A stretch of 64,000 nucleotides of DNA from a bacterium. GTDB taxonomy: Bacteria > CLD3 > SB21. The notes under the pieces were generated by a model. The model was not told the origin of the DNA. It did no database searches and saw nothing but the letters and a program-made list of their open reading frames with translations. The stretch lies in the NCBI GenBank assembly GCA_008933615.1, contig WBUR01000003.1:80340-144339 (forward strand), given 5' to 3'. The translations under genes were made by a program, and so were the position numbers. Shown one piece after another: positions 1 through 7,994 of the stretch; the first letter of the stretch is position 1; the number at the start of each line of letters is the position of its first letter.

Positions 1-2
1 GC

Positions 3-890
3 GGTTCCGCGTGGCATGAGAATCTTAAGGAAATAGCTTCAGAGTGGAACCGCGCCAGCGGCGGCGCTGTGACGCTTCGTATCTATCCGGACGGTGTTGC
101 CGGCGACGAATCGGATATGGTGCGCAAGATGCGTATCGGGCAGCTGCAGGGCGCCATGATCACCAATGCGGGCCTTAGCCGCTTCGTATCTGAAGCGAAC
201 GCGCTGACCATTCCGCTGGCGGTGGACTCATGGGAGTCATTGGACCGTGTACGCAACGCCATGAAACCGCGGCTGGAAAAACTTTTGGAGGAACAAGGGA
301 TCGTCGTACTTAACTGGGGGGACGCTGGATGGGTACGCTTTTTTGTGAACAATCCCGATCCTTCGGTCAAGACCGTGCAAAAAGCGAAACTTTTCGTCTG
401 GTCGAGCGACGACGGCACAGCGGATGTATGGAAGGCTTCGGGCTTCAATGCTATTCCGCTCGCGTCTACGGACATTCTGCCCGGACTGCAAACCGGTATG
501 ATCAACGCATACAATTCCACAGCAACCATGGCGCTGGCAAGTCAGTGGTTCGCATTTACTCCCTACATGATCGATATGCCGTGGGCGCCGCTGATCGGCG
601 TGACCGTGGTAACAAAAGACACGTGGGAAAAAATTCCGGAAACGACGCGCGACGAATTAAAACGAATCGCCGAAGACGCAGGGCAGCGTTTGCAAAAGGA
701 AGTTCGTCGAATAGAAGATCAGGCTATCTCCGAAATGCAGAAACGCGGATTGAAAGTCATCAAGCCCAGTGAAGATCAATACAAAGAATGGCAAAAAGTC
801 GCACAGGCATCTTATCCCAAAATTCGGGGATCTCTCATTCCGACCCAATGGTTTGACGATGCGATGCGTGCCGCGAAAGGCGAGAAATAA
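3..890 (+). CDS. TRAP transporter substrate-binding protein, DctP family (5' truncated by window edge)
   Basis: Last 295 residues of the periplasmic P subunit of a TRAP transporter, which binds a carboxylate-type ligand and delivers it to the Q/M membrane subunits. The frame is open to the left edge and reads GSAWHENLKEIASEWNRAS before the YPDG segment, which is the usual start of a mature DctP, so only the signal peptide and a few residues are missing. An internal GTG near position 69 is therefore not the start. The MRIGQLQGAMI segment and the long helical C-terminus (residues KEVRRIEDQAISEMQKRG) fit the family. It lies three bases before the fused permease, so the two are co-transcribed. 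The ligand cannot be told from sequence. Family call is firm. Confidence 0.9.
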   Translation, partial: GSAWHENLKEIASEWNRASGGAVTLRIYPDGVAGDESDMVRKMRIGQLQGAMITNAGLSRFVSEANALTIPLAVDSWESLDRVRNAMKPRLEKLLEEQGIVVLNWGDAGWVRFFVNNPDPSVKTVQKAKLFVWSSDDGTADVWKASGFNAIPLASTDILPGLQTGMINAYNSTATMALASQWFAFTPYMIDMPWAPLIGVTVVTKDTWEKIPETTRDELKRIAEDAGQRLQKEVRRIEDQAISEMQKRGLKVIKPSEDQYKEWQKVAQASYPKIRGSLIPTQWFDDAMRAAKGEK

Positions 891-893
891 TCT

Positions 894-2738
894 ATGAGCG
901 TTGACAGTTTGAATCAAAATATTCTCACGGAAAGACGCGTCTCGTCCAGGGCCGATAGGTTTCTGACCATTCCCGTGGTAACGGGGCTTTTGGTGATGGC
1001 GTTGATTCCGCTGATTATGACCATTGCGCGATGGGTACCCGATTTAACCATTGCCGGAGCCGCCGGCTGGGTTCAGCATCTGACTTTGTGGTTGGGTTTA
1101 TTAGGTGCAACGGTGGCGACGTTACGGCGCCGCCATCTTTCAGTGACCGTCATACAACTTTTTAATGCAAACCGGTTCACACCGGCAGTGGATCTCATTG
1201 CGGGCGCCGGCGCTGTCGGGATCCTGATCTGTTTAATGATTGCATCTATCAATTTGGTCATTGCCCAATACCCAAGTCCTGAAAACCTCGCAGGCTGGTT
1301 CCCGATTTGGTTTGCGCAAACCGCCATGCCCGTAGGATTTCTCGCGATGGCCGTCTCGACGGTAGTGGCATCTGCAGCAAATTGGCGTAAGCGTTTGCTG
1401 CTCGCCGGGCTGTCGCTGTTATTCGGCCCGATTCTGGCGTTATTACCGGAGAGTCTATACCAATTTATAACCCTTCCTGGAAGCATTGCACTTCTCGGCC
1501 TGGCTTTACTCGGGATGCCGCTGTACGCTGTTCTTGGCGGCGCAGGTCTGCTATTATTTTTTACAATGGATATTCCTATTGCGGCGGTTTCTGCGGAAAC
1601 TTACCGGATAGTTACTCAACCGGTATTGCCAAGCATTCCTTTATTCGCGCTAGCAGGATCCGTGTTGGCCGCCGGCGGCGCGCCGCAGCGTCTGGTTCGT
1701 CTCGTGCAAGCCTGGACCGGTTGGTTACCCGGCGGGGTCGTGCTGTCAACGGTGATCGGTTGCGCGATATTTACCGCAATCACCGGCGCGTCGGGCGTGA
1801 CGATTATCGCTTTGGGCGGATTGCTCTTGCCGGTACTGATGGCATCGAAATTTGATCGCCGCTTCAGTATCGGACTGCTGACCGCATCCGGTTCCGTTGG
1901 TTTATTATTGCCGCCGAGCCTGCCGGTAATATTGTACGGCATTTACGGACACGTTGCTATCGATCAGTTATTTATCGCCGGTCTGGTGCCCGGCTTGCTT
2001 TTGATACTCATGCTCAGCACGTACAGCGTATACCGCAGCCGCGCTCAGAAAAATCCAAGACCGCCCTTTGATTTTAATGAAGCTCTTAAAGCTACGTGGA
2101 TGTCAAGAGGGGATCTGATCCTTCCGTTGTTAATATTTGTTGGCCTGTTTGGCGGATTCCTGACGGTTGTCGAGACCGCGGCGTTTACGGCGTTGTGGGC
2201 TATATTGCTGGAGGTGGTTATTCACCGGCAACTGGATCTGCGGCGTAAGTTGCCGGCGGCTATGATGGACTCGGCTGTGCTTATCGGCGCGCTGCTGGCG
2301 GTACTGGGAATGGCTCTGGGTTTGGTCTCATATCTTGTGGATGAGCAGATTCCTACGAGAGTCACGGAATGGGTCGTGAGCACCATTGAATCCAAATTTG
2401 TTTTTTTGCTGATACTCAACGCGCTGCTTCTTTTGGTTGGCGCGCTTATGGATATTTTTTCAGCTATCGTCGTGGTAGTGCCTTTGATCGCGCCTATCGG
2501 GCTCGCGTTTGGCGTTGATCCCGCGCACCTTGGTATTATTTTTCTTGCCAATCTTGAACTCGGCTACCTTACTCCGCCGGTAGGTATGAATCTTTTTTTC
2601 TCTTCTTTGCGCTTCGAGCGTCCTCTGGTGGAGATCTTCAGTACGGTCGTTCCGTTTCTAATCATTTTTGTTGCTTGGGTGCTACTGATCACGTATGTAC
2701 CGGCGTTGACGGTTGATGTAGTCGGAATGTTCCAATAA
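894..2738 (+). CDS. TRAP transporter fused small (DctQ) and large (DctM) permease
   Basis: 614-residue integral membrane protein forming the sodium-driven channel of the TRAP system begun by the preceding binding protein. Residues about 20-170 have four hydrophobic helices and the RRRHLSV region of DctQ; from about residue 185 onward there are many helices and DctM signatures such as LLLPPSLPVILYG and the near C-terminal GYLTPPVGMNLFF. Q and M are separate proteins in many bacteria, but Q-M fusions are a known family variant. ATG follows the upstream stop by three bases with little room for a Shine-Dalgarno other than the AAAGGCGAGA upstream, suggesting translational coupling. Part of one operon with the P subunit. 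Confidence 0.92.
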   Translation: MSVDSLNQNILTERRVSSRADRFLTIPVVTGLLVMALIPLIMTIARWVPDLTIAGAAGWVQHLTLWLGLLGATVATLRRRHLSVTVIQLFNANRFTPAVDLIAGAGAVGILICLMIASINLVIAQYPSPENLAGWFPIWFAQTAMPVGFLAMAVSTVVASAANWRKRLLLAGLSLLFGPILALLPESLYQFITLPGSIALLGLALLGMPLYAVLGGAGLLLFFTMDIPIAAVSAETYRIVTQPVLPSIPLFALAGSVLAAGGAPQRLVRLVQAWTGWLPGGVVLSTVIGCAIFTAITGASGVTIIALGGLLLPVLMASKFDRRFSIGLLTASGSVGLLLPPSLPVILYGIYGHVAIDQLFIAGLVPGLLLILMLSTYSVYRSRAQKNPRPPFDFNEALKATWMSRGDLILPLLIFVGLFGGFLTVVETAAFTALWAILLEVVIHRQLDLRRKLPAAMMDSAVLIGALLAVLGMALGLVSYLVDEQIPTRVTEWVVSTIESKFVFLLILNALLLLVGALMDIFSAIVVVVPLIAPIGLAFGVDPAHLGIIFLANLELGYLTPPVGMNLFFSSLRFERPLVEIFSTVVPFLIIFVAWVLLITYVPALTVDVVGMFQ

Positions 2739-2803
2739 CCTGCAAGGCTAAGCGGGTACATTTGACTTTCGCGTCATGCCGATATTTTGCTAAAGAAAAT
2801 TGT

Positions 2804-3184
2804 ATGGATAAGATGAAAAAACCGGTCACGACCATCGATGAATATATCGAGTCGTTCCCGATCGACGTGCAGGATATGCTGCAGACCTTACGCCGAACCA
2901 TAAAAAATTCCGCTCCAAAAGCAGTTGAAGCGATCAGTTATCAAATACCGACGTTCAAACTGCATGGCAATCTTGTTCACTTTGCCGCCTACAAACATCA
3001 TATCGGATTCTATCCCACCTCATCGCCCGTCAAAGTATTTGCCAAGGAACTTACTTCGTACAAGACCTCCAAAGGCGCGATACAGTTTCCCATCGGGGAA
3101 CCGTTGCCGCTGGCGCTGGTGCGGAAGATCGTGAGATTCAGGGTCAAAGAAAGTACGGAAAAGGCTAAGAGAAAAATTAAATAG
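2804..3184 (+). CDS. DUF1801 / YdhG-like domain protein
   Basis: 126-residue cytosolic protein of the DUF1801 (YdhG/YobT-like) fold. Typical features are TIDEYIESFP near the start, the ISYQIPTFK segment at about 45-53, the HHIGFYP segment near 70 and a basic C-terminus. The molecular function of the family is unknown. I start at the ATG at 2804 (MDKMKKPVTTIDEY) because the TTG 14 codons upstream only adds an uncharacteristic MTFASCRYF stretch. It stands alone after the TRAP operon with 65 bases between and is followed by repeat-rich non-coding DNA. Confidence 0.82.
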   Translation: MDKMKKPVTTIDEYIESFPIDVQDMLQTLRRTIKNSAPKAVEAISYQIPTFKLHGNLVHFAAYKHHIGFYPTSSPVKVFAKELTSYKTSKGAIQFPIGEPLPLALVRKIVRFRVKESTEKAKRKIK

Positions 3185-3217
3185 CGCCGCCATACCTCAG
3201 GCCGGATTTGTATTTTA

Positions 3218-4670
3218 CCGGCCTTGAAAAAAATGCCGAGGAAACTCGAGTTCACAGCCAAAGTTTTCTCAGCCAGAGGCTGATCCGCCTCCGGCGTGAT
3301 TTCCCGCTTTCTTTTCAAAAAGAAAGCGGATCCAAGTGTTTACTTTATAGCGATGTCGCCATCATAAAAACACCTGTGAAGTCTTTTCTTTCTTTTGCTG
3401 GCTCAAAAGAAAGAAACAAAGAAAAGAGCCAAGGCTATGGAAAAACGCCGGAACTGGAGTTCGCTAATGTTGGTGGCAGAAAACAGTTCTTAACATTTTA
3501 GAGTTGCCATAAGTTTACAATCTGTTCCACGTTTTCTGCTGAAATGATATCGCGAACTCCGGTTCAGTCTCGGCGTTTTTCCAAGGCCTGAAAATCAGAA
3601 TACAAAAAACACATTTGCCTTGTACTAGGTATTTGCATCCCCGGCCTTGAAAAAAATGCCGAGGAAACCCGCGTTCGCAGTATTATAAATGCGAAAAACG
3701 GCTTTCATAAACGTTCTGATTTCGTGTATCGTTAAGATAGAGAATCGTTTTTCGCAACCATTCTGCGAACGAGGGTTTAGGCATTTTTTTCACAGCCGCT
3801 ATTTTCTTTGCTGCTTTCTTTTGTGCCAAAAGAAAGCAGATCCAGGTGTTTACTTTATCGCGAGGCTGTCATCATACGAAAACCCTGTGAAGCCTTTCTT
3901 TCTTTTGCTCGTCCATAAAGAAGAGAATCCAATATTCATTTTCTAAGCGAGGTGTTACTTTCTTTGCCTTGATGCAAAGAAAGTAACCAAAGAAAAATCA
4001 AGGCTGGCGAAAAAACGCCTGAACCTCTGCTCGCTCCGCTACGCCGAAAAAACTCACAGCCTGAGGCTGCTCAGACAGTTTTCGGCGCTTTACGCGTCGC
4101 TCGCTTCGGTTCTTAACGGCGTTTTTCCGCAGGCCGGAAAGAAAATCAAAGAACTACATCTAAAGTATAATTTGTCTTTGTATTCTCCGGCCTTGAAAAA
4201 AATGCCGAGGAAACCCGAGTTCGCAGCATTAATTTTTTTCACAGCCGCTATTTTCTCAGCCGAAGGCTGATCCGCCTTTGGCGTGATTTGCTGCTTTCTT
4301 TTGGCACAAAAGAAAGCAGATCCAAGTGTTTACTTTAAGTAATAGCTCTAATAATATGAAAATGCCGTGAAGCCTTTCTTTCTTTTGCTCGTGCAAAAGA
4401 AAGAAACAAAGAAAAGCACGAAGGCTATGGAAAAACGCCGGAACCGGAGTTCGCTAATGTTGGTGGCAGAAAACAGTTCTTAACATTTTAAAGTTGTCAT
4501 ACGCTTACGATCTGTTCCACGTTTTCTGCTGAAATGATATCGCGAACTCCGGTTCAGTCTCGGCGTTTTTCCAAGGCCTGAAAATCAGAATACAAAAAAC
4601 ACATTTGCCTTGTACTAGGTATTTGCATCCCCGGCCTTGAAAAAAATGCCGAGGAAACCCGAGTTCGCGC
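3218..4670. repeat. Mosaic of three long intergenic repeat units plus a partial fourth
   Basis: No gene is convincing in the 1.6 kb between 3185 and 4845. The segment is three head-to-tail units, each opening with the same CCGGCCTTGAAAAAAATGCC box: 3218-3640, 3641-4186, 4187-4630, and a stub 4631-4670. Units 1 and 3 are nearly identical over 3431-3670 versus 4421-4660 with no indel (offset 990). Unit 2 has a different middle. Every unit contains nested inverted repeats: CTTTCTTTT/AAAAGAAAG hairpins, and an outer pair such as GGAAAAACGCC/GGCGTTTTTCC. A 6-7 bp stem differs in sequence in each unit but stays complementary: 3399-3404 with 3426-3431, 3967-3973 with 3997-4003, 4389-4394 with 4416-4421. 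Short open frames here are not conserved between units. Confidence 0.85.
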
Positions 4671-4674
4671 TTTA

Positions 4675-4725
4675 ACCCCACCCTATCTCCCTCCCCTTGC
4701 TAAGGGGAGGGAGATAGGGTGGGGT
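4675..4725. repeat. Perfect 24-bp inverted repeat with 3-base loop
   Basis: Arms 4675-4698 and 4702-4725 are exact reverse complements around a GCT loop. The C/G-rich arms with a CTTGCTAAG turn resemble the shorter CCGCCTTGCCAAGGCGG palindromes elsewhere in this window, so this is probably another member of that family of intergenic palindromes. There is no T-run on either side, so it does not look like a simple intrinsic terminator. Confidence 0.85.
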
Positions 4726-4771
4726 CTTTCCCGCAGGCCGAAAACCGCTCTATACTTCGCGCAAATAATTG

Positions 4772-4846
4772 CTTGAAAATGGCATGCCCGCGCTGTACAT
4801 TATCCCCGTCTATTAGCCGTTCTTTTCTATCGTAGGAATATTATCA
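4772..4846 (+). repeat. Upstream-region repeat shared by two neighbouring genes (copy 1)
   Basis: The leader of the M28 peptidase gene (TGTACATTATCCCCG at 4794 through TTCTTTTCTATCGTAGGAA to the start) recurs before the next gene at about 5780-5854. Both copies end at the start codon with a GTAGGAA ribosome-binding site. It probably contains a shared promoter and leader and is one end of a duplicated cassette frame. Confidence 0.75.
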
Positions 4847-5769
4847 TGAAAACCATTCTCCTACTTTTACTTATTACAACAACCGGCTTTTCCCAAAAGC
4901 TGATACTGACGGAGCGCGCCGACCCGTCGCTGTTGGAAGCCACAGTACGATTTCTCGCCGACACGATCGGCGGGCGAAGCTACCAACAAAAATCCGCGCT
5001 CAAACGCGCATCGGAATACATTCAGCAAAAATTTACCGAATTCAGCCTCACGCCAAAACTTCAGACCTACACGGTGAACGGCGAAGAGTATGAAAATATC
5101 TACGCCGAGATCGTCGGGGAATCCGAAAAGGCCTTCGTCATCGGCGCGCATTACGACACGTATTCCGACCTGCCCGGCGCGGATGACAATGCGTCCGGCG
5201 TCGCGGGGCTGATCGAAACCGCCCGGCTCGTGTCGCAATCGGGCAAGCCTTCCTACACGCTCGTCTTCGTAGCTTTCACGCTGGAGGAACCGCCCTTTTT
5301 CAGAACAGAGAATATGGGCAGTTACCGTTTCGCTAAAATGCTGGCCGATTCCGGCCGCGCCGTCATAGGCATGGCGAGCATCGAGATGATCGGGTATTTT
5401 TCCGATAAGAAAATACAGGAATATCCGTCGTCGCTCTTCAAGATATTCTATCCGTCGGAGGGAAATTTCATCGCGTCGGTGTCCAATTTCGGTTCCTCTT
5501 CACTGGCCGACGAGTACCAGGACCATGCGCAATTGCTCAAAGAGATCGACTGCGCCCAGCTTGCCGCGCCGTCCGCCGTGCAAGGAGTCGACTTCAGCGA
5601 TCATCTGAATTTCTGGCGCTTCGGGATCGACGCCTTCATGATCACCGATACGGCTTTCCTGAGGAACCGTAACTATCACACGCGCAACGACAAAGCCGAT
5701 AACTTAGACTACCTGCGCATGAGCTTCGTCGTCAATGCGCTGGCGAATATGGCGATGGGGAAGTTTTGA
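4846..5769 (+). CDS. Secreted M28-family zinc peptidase (aminopeptidase-like)
   Basis: 307-residue exported metallopeptidase. Residues 1-16 are a signal peptide (MKTILLLLLITTTGFSQ). The M28 di-zinc centre can be read in order: His102 in GAHYDT, Asp113 in ADDNASG, the catalytic/zinc Glu pair 147-148 in LEE, Glu180 in IEMIGY (Asp or Glu in the family), and His278 in NYHTRND. Length fits a minimal M28 domain without accessory domains. Such enzymes remove N-terminal residues from peptides in the periplasm or outside the cell. The ATG is preceded by GTAGGAA. Its leader and its last 14 codons are repeated around the next gene. Confidence 0.9.
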   Translation: MKTILLLLLITTTGFSQKLILTERADPSLLEATVRFLADTIGGRSYQQKSALKRASEYIQQKFTEFSLTPKLQTYTVNGEEYENIYAEIVGESEKAFVIGAHYDTYSDLPGADDNASGVAGLIETARLVSQSGKPSYTLVFVAFTLEEPPFFRTENMGSYRFAKMLADSGRAVIGMASIEMIGYFSDKKIQEYPSSLFKIFYPSEGNFIASVSNFGSSSLADEYQDHAQLLKEIDCAQLAAPSAVQGVDFSDHLNFWRFGIDAFMITDTAFLRNRNYHTRNDKADNLDYLRMSFVVNALANMAMGKF

Positions 5770-5775
5770 AATAGG
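5734..5775 (+). repeat. 3'-end segment of the M28 gene repeated at 6827-6868
   Basis: The 42 bases encoding the last residues NALANMAMGKF plus stop and a few following bases occur again at 6827-6868 with about two changes and no indels. In the second place they lie just after the stop of a different gene, where the frame still reads NALANMARGKF. This is the downstream border of a duplicated M28 gene whose body has been replaced. Confidence 0.85.
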
Positions 5776-5853
5776 AAACCCTTGATAATGGAATAAGCGC
5801 CATGTACATTATCCCCGATAATTAAAGTTCTTTTCTATCGTAGGAAATTAAAT

Positions 5854-6816
5854 ATGAAGCTGTTACTAGTATTAATCTTCTTCACGTGTTCCTGCTTGCA
5901 AAAAGCACCGCAAGAAAAAAATCCCAATATCATTTTTGGTAAAATAATGAGCGGGGTGGATTCGCTTCTAATCGTGACAAAACCAAAAAACAACCTCATT
6001 GTACAGTGTTTTGATTTTGTAAAATTCAAAATAAGATCAAATGAGATCAGCCTGGTTTATGATACCATGAAGTATGCGCTTGATAGTTGCGCGGCTTTTG
6101 GGGTAGACAAAAACGGTAAACCGGCCATTATATTTGGAAAATTCTTTATTGACTTGTATCCTCAAAACGCCTCAACCGCATATTCAATTTTGATCCATGA
6201 ATTCCAGCACGCCTACGACTCTTATATAAACAAAGACCTGTATCAAATCTCGCTCGGGAATCCGATCGAAAAGACCTATTTTGAAATGGATGCCGCTACG
6301 GTTCAGGCAGTTTTTATCAGGGACTATTTGAAAAATTATGAGATTTCCCCGTTTGAAGTCTATTTGAAAGATAATCTTCAGTTTGGAATGACAGGGGTAT
6401 CGCTTTTTTTCAATAGCACCGATCTGGACCTTCTGCATGAAATGGATCGATTCAAAGACAGTCCGGCTGATCTGAAAGGTTCGATGAAAGCTTTTACAGA
6501 TATGGGCAAATCGATTACGGACACTACGACATTTTCCGAAGAAAGGCCGGATTGGGAAAATTACATAAATCTCATCAGACTTCTGACGTATTGTTATTAC
6601 GGGCCGCAGGTAGCTTATGATATAGCAAATAAGAAAGACCCAAAGGTTGATTCAATCCCTGACTTTTCATTTGATAATTATCCGGGCGTTCATGCCACGA
6701 TCTTGGCAGCTCAGGATAAATTTTATGATAATATTAAGTATCTTCAGTTTAACGATCGCGTCGACTCGAACTATAATAATTATTTCTATGAAGCGATTCA
6801 AAAAAGCGGAGAGTGA
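5854..6816 (+). CDS. Lipoprotein with HExxH motif, putative zincin peptidase
   Basis: 320 residues, no family recognised with certainty. The N-terminus is a lipoprotein signal with Cys at 12 and 14 (FFTCSC). Residues 115-119 are HEFQH in the context ILIHEFQHAYDSY, the classical zinc-binding helix of gluzincin or metzincin-like peptidases; the expected third ligand would lie further on (a Glu in YFEMDAATVQ is a candidate). AT content is clearly higher than in the M28 gene before it. Leader and trailer sequences match those of the M28 gene, so this gene seems to sit inside a duplicated M28 frame. An outer-membrane or periplasmic peptidase is an inference from motif and lipobox. Confidence 0.7.
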   Translation: MKLLLVLIFFTCSCLQKAPQEKNPNIIFGKIMSGVDSLLIVTKPKNNLIVQCFDFVKFKIRSNEISLVYDTMKYALDSCAAFGVDKNGKPAIIFGKFFIDLYPQNASTAYSILIHEFQHAYDSYINKDLYQISLGNPIEKTYFEMDAATVQAVFIRDYLKNYEISPFEVYLKDNLQFGMTGVSLFFNSTDLDLLHEMDRFKDSPADLKGSMKAFTDMGKSITDTTTFSEERPDWENYINLIRLLTYCYYGPQVAYDIANKKDPKVDSIPDFSFDNYPGVHATILAAQDKFYDNIKYLQFNDRVDSNYNNYFYEAIQKSGE

Positions 6817-6826
6817 GGGTGCGACA

Positions 6827-6868
6827 AATGCGCTGGCGAATATGGCGAGGGGGAAGTTTTAAAATAGG
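6827..6868 (+). repeat. Remnant of M28 peptidase 3' end
   Basis: Second copy of 5734-5775, following the stop of the HEFQH lipoprotein gene by ten bases. It still encodes NALANMARGKF and a stop but has no start or upstream part of its own, so it is a scar rather than a gene. Confidence 0.82.
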
Positions 6869-6881
6869 GGGAGAATGAGAA

Positions 6882-7994
6882 ATGTCTTACAAAGATTTAC
6901 ACGAAGAACCATTTGACGATAGCACAATCGCGAAACTTGAAATTTTTGAAGATTATGCACAAGCATGGCTACCCACGTTTATCATGCAAGGTGTCCCTAA
7001 GATTTGTATTTTTGATTTTTTTGCTGGAACCGGATATGACAAAATCGGAATCGCCGGAAGCCCAATACGCATATTAGAACAAATCAAGGTTCAACTTGGT
7101 CATGTCTTCCAGAAAAAAACTAAAATAGAAGTTTATTTGAATGAGTTTGAGCCAAACAAGAAGAAACAAAATAAATTTGAACTTTTGAAAAGATCATGCT
7201 CTAATTATCTGAATGAAAATAAAGATGTTGAGCGGGCAATCGAGATTCATTATTTAAATCATGATTTTGAAGAAATTTTTCCTTTACTTTTATCTAAAAT
7301 AAGGGACTTTCCATCATTAGTATACCTTGATCAAAACGGTATCAAATTCTTATCTGATAAGTACTTTTTAGAATTAGAAAAAACAAGACAAACAGATTTT
7401 CTTTATTTTGTATCGGCCTCATATTTCTGGCGTTTTGGTGAGAATTTAGAATTCAAGATGCATCTTGATATCGATATGACTGAAGCAAAAAAACATCCGT
7501 ATAAGTTTATACATAGAAGCATTATTGAGCAATTAAGAAAAAAATTGCCAACCGGAACAAAGCTTAAGTTATATCCGTTTTCCTTAAAGAAGGGTGCAAA
7601 CATATATGGTATCATTTTTGGCGCATCACATCCATTTGCAGTGGATAAATTCTTGACTATTGCGTGGAGGAGAAATGAAACAAATGGTCAAGCAAACTTT
7701 GATATAGATGAAGACGCGCAGAAAGAACAAGTTGACATGTTTTTTGGGAAGAAGCTGACCAAAGTAGAAGATTTTAAACAGAATGTGAGAAGAAAAGTTC
7801 TAAACAGAGAAATTATCAACAATTTTCAGTTATATGACTTTGCATTAGAAGAAGGTCATATTGGGACTCATGCTGCAGAATGTCTAAAGCACATGAAGAA
7901 AAATAATGAAATTACGTATGATGGAATCTCACCACTGGTTACTTATGACAACGTTTATAATCAAAAAAGACAACTAGAGTATAAAAGACCATAA
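6882..7994 (+). CDS. tcmP: Three-Cys-motif partner protein TcmP
   Basis: 370-residue protein matching the TcmP family, named for being the usual next-door partner of three-Cys-motif DUF5131 proteins, which is the case here. Seen: the FDFFAGTGYDKIGIAGSP segment near 45-62, which looks like a Rossmann-type methyltransferase glycine loop with an FDxFAG signature; YLNEFEPNKKK near 90; and YLDQNGIK near 150. The family's biochemical role is not established; an S-adenosylmethionine-binding fold is an inference from those segments. Base composition is distinctly AT-rich compared with the flanking peptidase genes, suggesting acquisition by transfer. The stop TAA directly abuts the next ATG, so the pair is translationally coupled. 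Confidence 0.85.
   Translation: MSYKDLHEEPFDDSTIAKLEIFEDYAQAWLPTFIMQGVPKICIFDFFAGTGYDKIGIAGSPIRILEQIKVQLGHVFQKKTKIEVYLNEFEPNKKKQNKFELLKRSCSNYLNENKDVERAIEIHYLNHDFEEIFPLLLSKIRDFPSLVYLDQNGIKFLSDKYFLELEKTRQTDFLYFVSASYFWRFGENLEFKMHLDIDMTEAKKHPYKFIHRSIIEQLRKKLPTGTKLKLYPFSLKKGANIYGIIFGASHPFAVDKFLTIAWRRNETNGQANFDIDEDAQKEQVDMFFGKKLTKVEDFKQNVRRKVLNREIINNFQLYDFALEEGHIGTHAAECLKHMKKNNEITYDGISPLVTYDNVYNQKRQLEYKRP

Noticed and set aside
83-529. Minus-strand open frame opposite the TRAP binding protein
   Set aside because: Shadow of a strongly recognised gene on the plus strand.
3208-3946. Open frames of 85-97 codons inside the mosaic repeats
   Set aside because: They are not preserved between repeat units, lack ribosome-binding sites and encode compositionally odd sequence; the DNA conservation follows stems, not codons.
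4675-4725. Intrinsic terminator
   Set aside because: The hairpin is long and perfect but there is no T-run on either side and no gene ends close to it.
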